Shown here: one piece after another, positions 1-11,455 of the stretch
How positions within the stretch are numbered: position 1 is the stretch's first letter
Layout: each line of letters starts with the position of its first letter
From: Kwoniella bestiolae CBS 10118
Taxonomy: Eukaryota; Basidiomycota; Tremellomycetes; Tremellales; Cryptococcaceae
Reading direction: 5' to 3'
NCBI RefSeq assembly: GCF_000512585.2
Contig: NC_089242.1
Coordinates: 2,046,001-2,110,000, forward strand
Length of the DNA: 64,000 nucleotides
The notes under the pieces: model-generated
The model's input: the letters and a program-made list of their open reading frames with translations, nothing else
Told to the model about the DNA's origin: nothing
Database searches by the model: none
Position numbers and translations under genes: made by a program

Positions 1-1
1 G

Positions 2-375
2 GTCAATACGGAAAATGAGGATCTGCAAGCGGAGAACGGTGTTGGTAATGGAGATGATACCAACCCTCAACCCGATCATGTAAAGGAATCGCAACTCGTT
101 CCTGACCCTCAAGACCAGGATCAGAACGAACATAATGATCAGGATGAAGATCAGATGAACGAAGATAAGGCGCTGGACGATATTAGAGGATGGATCGATG
201 CTGCTGTTAAAGATTGGGATCAGGTGAGTGCAAAGATTGATATTTTGTGTGAGCGATAAGCTGATAGGGTACGATCTTCCGTCGGGATAGAATTTACCCA
301 GTGCGAAAGGGATGGAGGTGGAATCGGACAATCAGTAATCATTACTCCAGTAGTATATCCGATCGTATAAAGTAG
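2..375 (+). CDS. 3' end of an unidentified acidic protein gene (partial)
   Basis: The window opens inside a reading frame whose codons begin at position 2. It encodes a stretch rich in Asp, Glu, Asn and Gln followed by a short segment ending in DDIRGWIDAAVKDWDQ. Read straight through, the frame stops at TAA 257-259. A consensus donor (CAG|GTGAGT) sits at 224, and splicing to the AG at 266-267 would add a basic tail ending at TAG 373-375. A different acceptor at 259-260 would stop at 290. I cannot decide between these, so only the coding part up to 223 is firm. The acidic low-complexity composition gives no family. The rest of the gene lies to the left of the window. Confidence 0.5.
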
Positions 376-1219
376 AAGAATGTTTGGTTCTTGATACCAC
401 TATCTCTATATCTGTTGTATCTTTATTCCTCACTACCACGTCTTTTGTCGTTAGCAGACATGAACAAGTATAATCAACAGCATTCACTATACGATCGCCT
501 TATATGTATCATCACACGTAAAGGCCATGAGGAGCTCACGCCAAGTGTTCAAAACATTGGACGGTGTCAAACGGCCTGCAAGCAGGTAAAAAACAAGCAC
601 GACTTTTCCAAGATATCTGGAATCTCAGTCCATTCGTATTGAGACAGTTATCTCCGTAAGACGTAAACGGACTTTTTTTCGTTGTTTCCGCCGGCCCGGC
701 AATCCGATGGGAGATCTTGGGTGCATGGACGGGAAATGCAAATTGATAATCACTGAGTGTTGAGTTGATTGTCCATGATGATTGAGATGAAGTTGAGCGT
801 ATCACATCTGTACTCAGTGCCAAGTAGACTGATCAGTGAGCTATGAGCTACGTCGTCTAGGATGTATGTGTGGATGTATACGCTAAGATGAATAATCGAG
901 CTCGCCAAAATGACTGACTGGTGTTGAAAAGTAAAAAGTATCCGTTGGTACTGTTGTATGGTTTTTTGGGGATACTGCCACTTACGGCGTCATACCAATA
1001 CAATTGGACCCTGAATCCATCAACCATCACACCGTACAGTACCCTGTAAGTATGAGGTATCCATCCCATCCCATCCCATCCCTACTGTACTACCGTTCCC
1101 CTTTCTTTTCCATTCCATCCGTATTTGTCATTTACATCTCTTCTTTCTCTGTTTTCCATAAACAACTTCTCTCTTCATCCCTCTCATACCTAAAAGTACC
1201 TACATAACAAGTAATAAAG
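376..1219. other. Intergenic region upstream of 6PGDH gene
   Basis: No convincing gene is visible. The last 150 bases before the 6PGDH start are strongly pyrimidine-rich on the + strand, as is common in fungal housekeeping promoters and 5' leaders. A short CCATC tandem repeat sits at 1061-1082. Confidence 0.5.
1061..1082 (+). repeat. CCATC microsatellite, about 4.4 copies
   Basis: Four perfect CCATC units plus two further bases lie in the pyrimidine-rich promoter or leader of the 6PGDH gene. No function is apparent. Confidence 0.8.
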
Positions 1220-3345
1220 ATGTCTTCTGAACTGTGAGTGTCCTTCTCCTCGTCCGTTCAACACTTCGTCGCCATGGAAGATGATAGAATAGTGAGAGAG
1301 GTGATCGGCCGTCATTATCCGATCATCTTGTCCGCTCCGTCTCATGCCCTCTATGCACAGCCAAGCATGATTACCTGACCCACTGCAAGGAGTATGCGCT
1401 GATGATATACCCTACATCAGCGCCGACGTTGGTCTTATCGGTTTGGCCGTCATGGTATGTCTAGGTTTTGTGAAGGTAGCAAGAAGACGGAATACGTCAC
1501 TGACCTATCCATTTCTTCCCCTTTTCCCTCTCCTTCTTACTACCTTGCATACTCTCCAATAAACGCTATGCTCTGATTCGGATACATAGGGTCAAAACTT
1601 GATCCTTAACATGAACGACAAAGGATTCAAGGTTTGTGCCTACAACCGGTGAGTCTCTCTGTGTCTTGGCTAAATCGATCACGTTGTTCATGATATGTCC
1701 GGTATCAGAACCACCTCAAAGGTCGATGCTTTCCTTGCCAACGAAGCTAAGGGTAAGTTTGCTGCCAACTTGTCCATCGCTTTTGACTCTTTTGACTGAT
1801 CTATGCTTCTCCGCACCTCGCAGGAACCAACATCATCGGTGCCCACTCCATCCAAGAACTCTGTTCCAAGCTCGCCCGACCCAGAAGAATCATCTTACTC
1901 GTTAAAGCCGGTCAAGCCGTCGACGACTTCATCGCCCAACTCGAACCATACCTCGAGAAAGGTGACATCATTATTGACGGTGGTAACTCCCACTACCCCG
2001 ACTCCATCCGAAGAACCCACGAGCTTGAAGCTAAGGGTCTCCTCTTCGTTGGTTCCGGTGTCTCCGGTGGTGAGGAAGGTGCTAGAAACGGTCCTTCTTT
2101 GATGCCCGGTGGTTCTGATGCTGCTTGGCCTCACATCAAGGAAATCTTCCGTGAGTCTCACATCTTATCCGACAATCCTCATTTACGTTGTACCTCGCTA
2201 ACCCATTTACCAATTACAGAAAAAACCGCTGCTCAAGCTGAGGGTGAACCATGTTGTGACTGGGTCGGTGAGACCGGTTCCGGACACTACGTCAAGATGG
2301 TCCACAACGGTATCGAGTACGGAGACATGCAATTGATCGCCGAGGCTTACGACATCCTCAAGAGAGGTCTTGACCTCGACGAGGCTGAGATCGCCGAGAT
2401 CTTCGAGAAGGTGGGTTCAACAACTTATGAAACATGTCTAGCCATTCCACTTTGCTAATCTTTCGCATCCAATGTAGTGGAACAAAGGTGTGCTCGACTC
2501 TTTCCTTATCGAAATCACCAAAGATATCCTCAAATTCAACGATACCGACGGTGTCCCCATGGTCCGAAAGATCCTCGACAAAGCCGGTCAAAAGGGTACC
2601 GGTAAATGGACTGCCATCGATGCTCTCGACAACGGTATGCCAGTGACCCTCATCGGTGAAGCCGTGTTCGCCCGATGTCTCTCTGCCGTCAAGGACGAGC
2701 GAGTAAGGGCTTCTAAGCTCATTGCTGCTCCCGAGAGACAACCATTCCAAGGTGACAAGCAACAATTTATCGAGTGGGTCCACTTTTACAAGTAAAATAT
2801 ATCATGAGATTGTATGCTAATTCATTCAACGTAGTGACCTCGAGCAAGCTCTTTACGCCTCCAAGATCATCTCCTACGCCCAAGGTTTCATGCTCATGAG
2901 AGAGGCCGCCAAGGTCAACAGCTGGCACTTGAACAACGCCGGTATCGCCGCCATGTGGAGAGGTGGATGTATCATCAAGTCCGTCTTCCTTTCCGACATC
3001 ACCGCCGCCTACCGAGAGAACCCCGATCTCGAGAACTTGTTGGTCTCCCCCTTCTTCTTGAACGCCTTGGCCAAGGCTCAACCAGGATGGAGACGAGTGA
3101 TCGCCCAATCCACCCTCTGGGGTATCCCCATCCCAGCTTTCACCACTGCTCTCTCGTTCTTCGACGGATACAGGACTGAAACCCTCCCTGCCAACCTTAT
3201 CCAAGCTCAACGAGACTTCTTCGGTGCCCACACCTTCAGAGTCGTCCCTGGTATGGGTAACGACCACCTCAACGAGAACGAGGATGTCCACGTTAAATGG
3301 ACTGCTACTTCCGGTAACGTCTCTTCTTCCACTTACAACGCTTAA
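1220..3345 (+). CDS. GND1: 6-phosphogluconate dehydrogenase, decarboxylating
   Basis: This enzyme of the oxidative pentose phosphate pathway converts 6-phosphogluconate and NADP+ to ribulose 5-phosphate, CO2 and NADPH in the cytosol. Eight exons join into about 490 residues, the usual length. The first exon is only 14 nt (MSSEL-) and splices to ADVGLIGLAVMGQNL, the N-terminal nucleotide-binding loop. Next come IIDGGNSHYPDS and the family signature FVGSGVSGGEEGARNGPS. The catalytic region GSGHYVKMVHNGIEYGDMQ contains the active-site Lys in the KMVHNGIEYG block. The substrate-binding C-terminal domain includes GGCIIKSVFL and the end PGMGNDHLNENEDVHVKWT. The start is the first ATG after a pyrimidine-rich leader, preceded by AATAAAG. 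It is convergent with the tRNA synthetase gene downstream. The symbol follows yeast usage. Confidence 0.96.
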
Positions 3346-3647
3346 GCGGATTGAAAGTTGTTTTGGTACGTTGAGTAAAAGTTTGGAGCTTTTGGTGTAG
3401 CCTTGTTTAGTGTTTTCTTCTGTATATCATGCAGAGAATAAAGAAAATATGCGATTTCATGCAGTTTATGTGATTTCTTGATCGACTTTAACCGAACGAT
3501 GCAGTCAGCAACCATGGGATCAAAGAGAGCAAGCGCTGATTTATGCATTGAGTTGGGCGATACCATCACGGGCCATGGTGTATGAGATATACAAAGAACA
3601 CTTATACTAAGACAGCCATAAAGTGTGAGATTACTATATCATGCGAG
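3346..3647. other. Convergent intergenic region
   Basis: This 302-base gap lies between two genes that end facing each other and should hold their 3' UTRs and poly(A) sites. AATAAAG occurs near 3437 on the + strand. Nothing else is seen. Confidence 0.4.
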
Positions 3648-6355
3648 TCACTCGACCTCATCTGCTTTTCTCTTCTTCGATTGATCCAATGCTCTCACAT
3701 ACTCTACACCTCTCCGTAATCTAGAAAGACTTTCATCCAATCCCAAAATAGTTATCAACTCAGGTATACTAGGCCCCTTCTGCGATTGAAAGATAGACAA
3801 AATAAGTAACACCCCTGAGCAAGAGAGTAATGGGCCTATCGATATACTCACCTTCCTCTCTGTCAAAGCATGTCTAATGGGAACCAGCAATCTAGGTTTC
3901 CTATCTATATTGAGCTCATCCAACAATCGATGAATCACATCCCACACGAGATCTTCGTTCAGTGGCGTGGAACTTAGACTGGCGGATTGTTGGAGTGTAT
4001 CTGCGAAGAGGGATACGTATTGGCCTGGATAGAGATACAGATATATATGTATTAGCCACCGCGTCTATATCGAGCTTGATTAGAGATTGAATAGGACATA
4101 CAGTATATCCTCGGTTTTAGGTCTTTCAGCATGGAGTGCGATTCGTGGCATTCGTATGTGGGTGGGAGGAAGTAGAATATCGAGTGCATTGGCATCTCGG
4201 TGAGGATTGTGGTTCGGGGCTGATCAATAGATATATCACCGAACCATCAATGGTGATCCGTGTCATACCGATATGATCTTGATGTAGGTGGATTCAGAGC
4301 ACTCACCAATTCCGCATCGAATACTTTCTCGACGAATTCGATATCTTCCACTAGTTCACTACATCCAACGAATCACACATCAGTCAAAATCCCCAATGTT
4401 ATTCAGAAAAGCCAGATCAAAGCAATAAGAAGACTTACCACCCCTTCAAAGCCTTCTCAACCCTCAACCCCAGCTGAAACCTCCTCACCAACCCCTCCCT
4501 CTCACCCTCATCCAACCCCGACAATTTCCCCGCATTAACCATGACCCCATCATTTCCCAATCTCCCCGCCATCCGTCTAAGATGCATCTTATTGAGGAAA
4601 TCCAACTTCGACTGATTCACCGCCGCCTTCCTATGGGCTATATGCGATATATCGAATGAATCTATCAACTGGTCGACGGTGAAGAGCTCGTATAGTGAGT
4701 GTCCGTCATTGCGTATGTGCGGGTCCAGGGTGGTCTTGGTAGATAGGGCTGAATGATAGTCCCATCCCATCAGGGCTAGGAAATTTATTAGAGCGGGGGG
4801 TTCGTAGCCTTTATTCTGTGTGCGATATATCAGTATATGCCTTACATGGCGTAGCTGCGTTGGTATGGGTATACAGGTCTGAGAGGTATTGTGAGGACGA
4901 GGTCGGGTTGATGGTAACCTTGAAGTAGACTTACCATATAATGCTCAACGAATGTGTCACCCTTCCTCTTACTCAACTTGGTGCCATCCGGATTACACAG
5001 TAATGGCAAATGAGCGAATTTGGGTGGTGTCCATCCAAACGCTTTGTACAGAGAATGATGTTTCGGTATCGATGGAAGCCATTCCTTGATGCCATCACCA
5101 TACTTCAGCTTCATCTCACAAACCAGTACGCAGCAGAATCGTAACTTTAGAACGGAATCTTCACTCACCTCACCTCTCAACACATGACTGATCTCCATCA
5201 GATGATCATCCACGACACTTGCCAGATGGTATGTGGGCCAACCATCAGATTTCATCAGTACGAAATCGTCGAATCCCGCTGTAGGCGCTGATGGTTGGTT
5301 CTCCCCGAAGATTACGTCGGGCGGTATGTCCATGGGCTGAGAAGAGGACTGGATGAGATGATATAGTCAGTATACCAAGTTCAAATCCGGAGAAACAGCG
5401 ATATAGGTCAAGACGAAGAATTGTTGTCGAGAATGATAAAGTATTGAATGACAAACCCACCTTGTACCGCACCACGTACTTCTCCCCAGCCTTCTTCTTC
5501 CTCACCTTCTCCTCGTCCGTTATATGCCTACAACGTCCATCGTAGCTGTGCCTCTGGCCTTGCTGCTTTAACGAAGCTTTAATAGCTTCCAGCTCATTGG
5601 GTGAGCAGAAACATTCGTATGCTTCGTCTCGCTGTGTACGCCCAAGAACATAGACATCAGCTCTATCCTCTAAAAGTGTCTTTCGATTGATCCGAGCTGA
5701 AGGGCACTTGAAGGTGAGATGGGACTTACAGATAGGAGCTCTTTCGTATAGTGATGATATATATCTAATCTTTCCGACTATCAGATAAGCATTGTGAGCT
5801 GCTTCCTGCGCTGCTTAGCTTCTCAGAGGCTGGGTCGGATGAGCTTACCTGCGTATAGGGCCCATGGCTCCCACCTACTCCGACTCCTACGAAGTTCTCA
5901 ATCAGCTAAGATACTCGTTTGACTAGGAAGACGCCAGCTCACCTTCATCGTAATCCAGTCCAGCCCATTCGAGAGAGTTCCTCAAGCTATCTACGGCGCC
6001 TTCAGTATATCTCGTCTACGCCAAACCGACAAATCTCAGATCAGCACTGTCATTGGTAGATCCGATATCCGACACAACGACATACCCTATCTGTATCTTC
6101 TATCCTCAATAACCACTTGCCCTTCCATTTCCTAGCTAGCAGATGATTGAACAGAGCCGTCCTCAGTCCACCTAGATGCAGATGACCCGTGGGAGAGGGG
6201 GCGAATCGTAGTCTCGGTGAGAGTACAGCCGAACTTGCCGAGCTCGAGCTCGTACTTGAGGATGAAGAAGGGGTGGTGGATATGGAATGACATCGTTTAC
6301 ATATTGTCGATCTTGGGAAGATCGCTCGGATGAGTGGAATAGTGGATGTTCGCAT
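3648..6355 (-). CDS. MSE1: Mitochondrial glutamyl-tRNA synthetase
   Basis: This is a class I aminoacyl-tRNA synthetase that charges tRNA-Glu, probably in mitochondria. The N-terminus MRTSTIPLIRAIFPRSTICKR is Arg-rich and lacks acidic residues, as expected of a mitochondrial presequence, and a Ser/Thr linker follows. The bacterial-type catalytic domain begins RLRFAPSPTGHLHLGGLRTA, where HLGG is the HIGH motif, and continues with WLLRIEDTD. Later exons carry DGWPTYHLASVVDDHLM, HVLRGE and the KMSKS equivalent KLSKRKGD. The C-terminal part is the helical anticodon-binding region. The gene is split into many short exons. It is divergent from the PAC2 gene, 306 bp apart. A glutaminyl enzyme is less likely because the HIGH region is of the bacterial GluRS type. 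The human orthologue is EARS2. Confidence 0.93.
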
Positions 6356-6661
6356 GTTGTTGTATTCTCTTGAGCTCTTTCCTCTTCCACTGTCGCGGTC
6401 AAAAGATGATGAGCTCGTGACAGGTCGATTCCTAGTGTGTCGCAGTCGTGTCTGTATGTTGTACCAGCGACAGAATCAGATATCATCTTCAACCAGGTTA
6501 TCATATTTTCGAACCAAAGATCAAAATAATGTTCGTGTAATAATCTTTATCTTCCACGTCATCACTTCTTCTCTCTCGTGATCGTCTTGGCGAGGGTCGT
6601 GCAAAAGTCGCTTTATATATTTTTGTAACTTTCTATCTCTATGCATACACGTACCGCCAAA
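6356..6661. promoter_or_regulatory. Divergent promoter region, MSE1 / PAC2
   Basis: This 306-base gap separates two oppositely transcribed genes and must contain both promoters. A TATATATTTTTG stretch near 6613-6624 is a possible TATA-like element for the + strand gene. No other motif is recognised. Confidence 0.4.
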
Positions 6662-7825
6662 ATGACATCCTTCTACCCCGTAGGAAGCTTCGACTCCAAG
6701 CCATTTGCCAAATCGACTCTAATCCTGGTATGTCTCCCCTATCTGGCTTGACCATACACCTCGAATTAACGCTGGGATTTACTCTAACTGGTATAGCCGG
6801 CCGTCTCCCTAGGTAACGTCCCTCAACTGACATCCGACCTGCTCATTACATCCCTCGGACTCAGACGAATAGGATACGTGGGAATAGGTGATACTGTCTC
6901 TCCTTTCTCTGGAAAGGGGGATGATGGAGAGATAGTAACGGGTGGATTGGAAGGTACGGCAAGTCACTGGTTCAGTCTCGGTTTCTAGTTAGGCGCTGAC
7001 GAGTCGTCGTGTCGAGTAGTATATGGGAATGAGGGGTCGGAGTTGTATGTGATACAACAACGATCACCTACTTTGAAGGTTAGCTCTCCTCCTCTCTCAT
7101 TCTCTCTTCGAACGGTGAGAAGAGATGCGATATACTGATCTGTGGATGGATAGACGAAGAAAGATGAACACGTCGAGTTGATCCGGGAGTTCATCCAGTC
7201 AAGTGGCTTTGGGGTGGTACTCCTCTTGGCGAGTCTGGACGCTGCGAATCAGGATGATGCTCAGCTCTTGTGAGTTGGCTCAATGGTGTCTCCCATGTTG
7301 ATAACAGCCAGCTCAGCTAATCAGTTGGACACTCATACAGAACACCTCATCAACGTATCCTCCCTCCCACCTCATCCCCTCACCCAATCCTCCAAACTCT
7401 AGAAAACACTCTACCCCCTCTCCAACTCTCCCTCTCCACCCCTCCTTCCACCTTCTCAGGTCATTCAGAAACTAGCAGTTCGGTATACCCCCCATTCCTA
7501 CCTGCTGCAGGCCTCACTCGACGACTCCTATCCTCTCTCCAGGATAGTCAAATACCCCATGGAAGTATAACAGCATGGTGTGTTGAAGGCGATAATTCGG
7601 GGGATGCGATATCTCTTGCTGGGGTCGTATTGCGAGTATTGGGATTAGGTGAGCCACAGCTTTCTTTCTACTTGGTAATCCGAATAGAAGATTGTAGCTG
7701 ATTTTCTGATGATGGATTTAGACGAACATGTACAGCTCACACGACCTAAATCATGGGAGGGGTTATTTGGGACGGTCGATGGGTGGAGTGGTGGGGCTGG
7801 CCAGGATTCGGAGTTGTACGGGTAA
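6662..7825 (+). CDS. ADD66: Proteasome assembly chaperone 2 (PAC2)
   Basis: PAC2 pairs with PAC1 to help assemble the alpha ring of the 20S proteasome. Six exons splice to a protein starting MTSFYPVGSFDSKPFAKSTL. It carries the family pattern of the PSMG2 group: LILPAVSLGNVPQLTSDLL, then LGLRRIGYVG, then a beta segment ELYVIQQRSPTLK. These are followed by a helix with SSGFGVVLLLASLDA and QDDAQL. The C-terminus contains SWEGLFG, matching the conserved W-x-x-LFG ending of human PSMG2. Splice junctions were checked at the second intron (GGLEV-VYGNE) and the last exon (EHVQLTRPKSW). The gene runs convergently into the next gene. Confidence 0.88.
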
Positions 7826-8213
7826 AATTGGCATTGAGATGATGATCTGAATCCATATGTATAGTATGGTAATGCAATGTGATTAGTCCTACATTATATA
7901 TCGACCTGTCTTGGTCGGGCCACTCTACCAAATGTTGAATCTAGGTTGTGTTGGATAACGACAGACTACCGCACATGATTTACTGAAGAGCAACTATCCA
8001 ACAATATACGATATCTCCATTCTGACTCGTAGACATGAGTGCTATGCTCATATATACACTGAGATTGTTGAACAGTCCTCGTGTCGAAGTGGAGATGATT
8101 AATATTGTGACATCTCATCGACTTCATTCAATTTGTATAAACAACCAAAACTATAACACAAAGAGACTAAATCTGAAGTATACAACGTATATAACCCATC
8201 ACCTTCCAACCTA
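7826..8213. other. Convergent intergenic region
   Basis: This 388-base AT-rich spacer lies between two converging genes. It should hold both 3' UTRs. No gene or motif is supported. Confidence 0.4.
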
Positions 8214-9306
8214 TCACTGATCCCTCTCAGCACTCTCATTGACCACTCTCCCGGCGTCTAGCAACATCTCCAATCCCGAAGACGACCTCTTACCCTCACT
8301 TCCTGTAGATTTGGGCGACAGCGAGCCCGCCCTCCTATCATTACTACCGTTTATTCGTACTTCCCTGATAGGTGCGAGGGGTAATCCATTGGGCGAATGG
8401 GGCGACCTCGCTGGCGTATGAGTAGGAGGCGCTCGAAGGGATGATTGGAGAGAGGGTAATTGCCAGTATCCCCTTCCCCCTACGCTTGGTTGTTCCTTCT
8501 CACCGAGGGTAGGAGGGGGAGGTTGGACGTACCCGGTCTGCTGTGGGAGGGGCGGACTGGGCATACCGCTTGATGTGGATCCTGCACCTCGAGATGAGGT
8601 TAGGGAGGGGGTACGCTCGACATTGATGGGTTCGTTCTCCAGCTGAGACGGGGAACCGCCGGGATTGGGGGGAGGAACGGTCATTTGCGGAGGAGGGAGG
8701 GATGCGGCTGCTGAGTGAAGGGAGAGTCGAGCTTGGAGGACTGTAAGTCGAGTTTGGATTAGGGCGGTAAGGCGCTGAGCACAAAGTCAGCCGTTGAACA
8801 GGGGGGTTCATTGGTATGATTGACATAGTGGACTCACCTCTTCCTCTGCTTTCTTTGCTCCTAGTATAGAAAGGAGTAACTCTCTATCGCCTTCGCCTGA
8901 TTTCCTGAACGAATCGAGTATACTAGATAACGAAGCTGGTGGTGGGGGCTAAATCGTATACATTAGATCAGCTTGGCTTTAACGGTGAAGGTCAAGTGGA
9001 TTTAGCTGGACTCACCAACTCCTCATCCCACCATTTCCCACCTGCCGAACCGCCAAACGCCACTCCCAAACCTATACTGGGGGTCTCACTGCCATCTCGT
9101 CTTGATCTAGGTGGTGAAGGTGGGAGTTCTCCGTTGGGGGATGATCTAGGATATTGTCGCGAGGATGAAGATGAGGAGGGGGTGTTCTTGGTGTTGGGTG
9201 TAGGGGCGTAGGGATGATGTCTGTATTGATGGGTGTGGTATGGAGAGGGGGCGGGATGAGGATGGGGGGAATGTCGTGCGATTGATGAGGGGCCTGCTGT
9301 TGTCAT
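8214..9306 (-). CDS. Unidentified Pro/Ser-rich protein with a helical core
   Basis: Three exons (9306-9016, 8948-8838, 8774-8214) give 963 nt, or 320 residues. Both introns are phase 0. Most of the protein is low complexity (His/Pro/Ser/Arg at the N-terminus, Pro/Ser/Gly at the C-terminus). A conserved-looking core begins with KWWDEEL at the end of exon 1. It continues through SILDSFRKSGEGDRELLLSI and LGAKKAEEE to RLTALIQTRLTVLQARLSLH, about residues 94-157. This core reads as two amphipathic helices with heptad-like leucines, so dimerisation is possible. I do not recognise the family. The disordered flanks would suit a nuclear regulatory protein, but that is inference. A pyrimidine-biased 5' leader probably extends upstream to about 9.7 kb. 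Confidence 0.7.
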
Positions 9307-11455
9307 TGTGATAGTATTTTTTTGGTAGACGAGTCCAAGTGTTGAATCTTGATAGGCTGGGATGATAGGTTGACGTGACCTGGTAAAAGATAGAGGGAGC
9401 GGGTTGGATATATGTCAAGTATGGGATGGATACCTTGTCTCTTTTCCACTCTGACTGTGGGATGATATATAGGCCGAGAGGTGGGAAATGAGAATGGACA
9501 CAAGAGATAATCAATTCTCTTGGCGTTACGCTTGTTCTCCTCTTGAAGCAATGGGGATCTCCCTTTCGGGTCTTGGCTGTTGTTGCGTGTACTTGTTTCC
9601 TTGTCTCTTGTCCCGAGACGTTTAGTGTTGCTGTCCGCTGTTGATGTGAAGATGTGAGAAGAATCAATGTCAGTAGGATTCTTGACCAGTGGAGAGGGTG
9701 TATATGGATGCATGCTTGTCAGTATATACCACCCTCAGTGGAAGTGTATGAATGTGTATAAATGGCAACATCAACCAATCAAGCGAGAAATGCCAAGACC
9801 ACTGATCAAAAAATGGATACATGTCCCTCCCTGAAAGGATCGCAATGGTTATTTCGGTTCCTGAAAGTCTCCCAAAAAATGTATGGAAGGTGTATTTTCG
9901 TATAACCATTCCCAGCGCAACGCGAGAGGAAGATCTATGCAAAAAGCAAGAGGGGACAAAGGTCCGGACACTCGACACTCATCCACCATACTTGGTGCCA
10001 AGAGTAAAAATAACTCGCTTTTGCTCTTTGCTCTCTTCTGTTCAAGTACGTCCTCTTTTCATTGGTGAGAATACGATGCGAAATGGGCAATGTAGGGGAT
10101 GGAGTGCATGGACGATGATGCGTTCCGATGCACAAGCGCTTTAGTGGTATCCATATGCATAGACCCCATTTAGATCATCCGATGCTACAGCGCATTGTTG
10201 CTATGACCACCTACCTCACCGACCACTTGGACCTCTGTTGCTCGTATACTGTAACAAACCATCCTTTGATCGTATATTGTACACTACGCACCATTCCAGT
10301 GCAGGACACGTATGTCACTTACGCTTCCTTGCATTGTATCTATTCACCGTCGCATTGTATTATGAAAATACTCTATCTCGCCCAAATGAAGATCCCAGAA
10401 GCTATGTTTAGCATCACCCCAATTGATCCCGTTAGCCGTTAGGGCCTTGTTGTTGCGCAGTCTTCTTGGCAAGTTGCGTCTTACAGCATGAGATCGACCG
10501 ATTACGTTGTGGTGTCGTTATTGTATCCCGAACGGTCGGTACAATTGTTGACGTGGAGGTGGCACATTCATTCCGTATCACGCAATTTGTAGTGGTACGG
10601 TATTGCGCGGTATGGCGAGGCGTTAAGAGCTATATAGGCTAGATCAGGAATGCTCTTGCGGAATTACCAGCTGAGGAGGTAAGTAACCCTACTCGTACCA
10701 TAGCTCCAATTCGATCGGACTGACCGGTCATTCGGGTACCGATCATGTAATCACAACATCAACTTGGCGACACGTGTTGTTTCTCACAGTTGTCTGATCA
10801 GGTGGGAATGAAACGCTACTGACTGATACTACTGCTCTGATTTGGTTGATGGTGAATTGCATGATCACAAGAGCGTTGACATGTCTTGGTCGGTCTTGTG
10901 AGGATGATACTGTCGATGTCCACGTGCGTGGAATGGACTAGACTCTAAAGAGGAATGAATGACGATGTGTGATTGGCCGGATTAGGGATTAGCGGGTGAG
11001 TTATGATGAATGCCAAGACAATGCTACCATGGTTTTTGTCTTGTTACCCTGTTGTGCCCTCCTTTGATGTTGATGGATATGATGATACTGTAGTACAGTA
11101 TGATACAGTCAACTGCACCGCATGATGCATGTTATGATTCATAGTGAGTGATATGACCATCGGTTATGACCGTACTACTGTACTATGCAACTGTGCACTA
11201 CTACTGTGCTTATCTCTCCATCCATTCATCACCTGCATCTCCTTTGATCGATTGTCTCCTTCTCCTTCTCCTTACTTCTCTCTTCTTTTGTTTTCTCGCC
11301 CCTGACTCTGATATCTCATATCGACTCAACTCGAACACAGCCTCACACTCAATACTACTAGCCTGTTGACTTAGCCTCGATAAAGACATATAAGCCAACA
11401 GATATCTCATCTCATATTCTCAACTTGACTCTCCATCCAATCGCTCAAACCTTCG
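9307..11455. other. Long intergenic region upstream of VCX1
   Basis: This 2.1 kb stretch is unusually long for this window. The reading frames here are short, and I found no exon chain with good splice sites. It must hold the 5' leader of the minus-strand gene to the left and the promoter and leader of VCX1 to the right. The 150 bases before VCX1 are pyrimidine-rich. A 67-codon frame at 11166-11369 could act as an upstream ORF if the VCX1 transcript starts that early. A non-coding RNA is possible but unsupported. Confidence 0.4.

Noticed and set aside
9146..9978. Overlapping minus-strand frames of 100-170 codons upstream of the gene at 8214-9306
   Set aside because: Composition is that of translated leader or intergenic DNA. 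The three-exon model starting at 9306 is self-consistent, and these frames do not extend it.
10128..10442. A 104-codon + strand frame in the VCX1 upstream region
   Set aside because: No family resemblance, no good splice neighbours, and His/Tyr/Thr-rich composition typical of chance frames in this region.
10545..10575. GTGGCACA as a possible Crz1/CDRE site upstream of VCX1
   Set aside because: It differs from the published core GNGGC(G/T)CA at a key base, and a single near-match in 2 kb is expected by chance.
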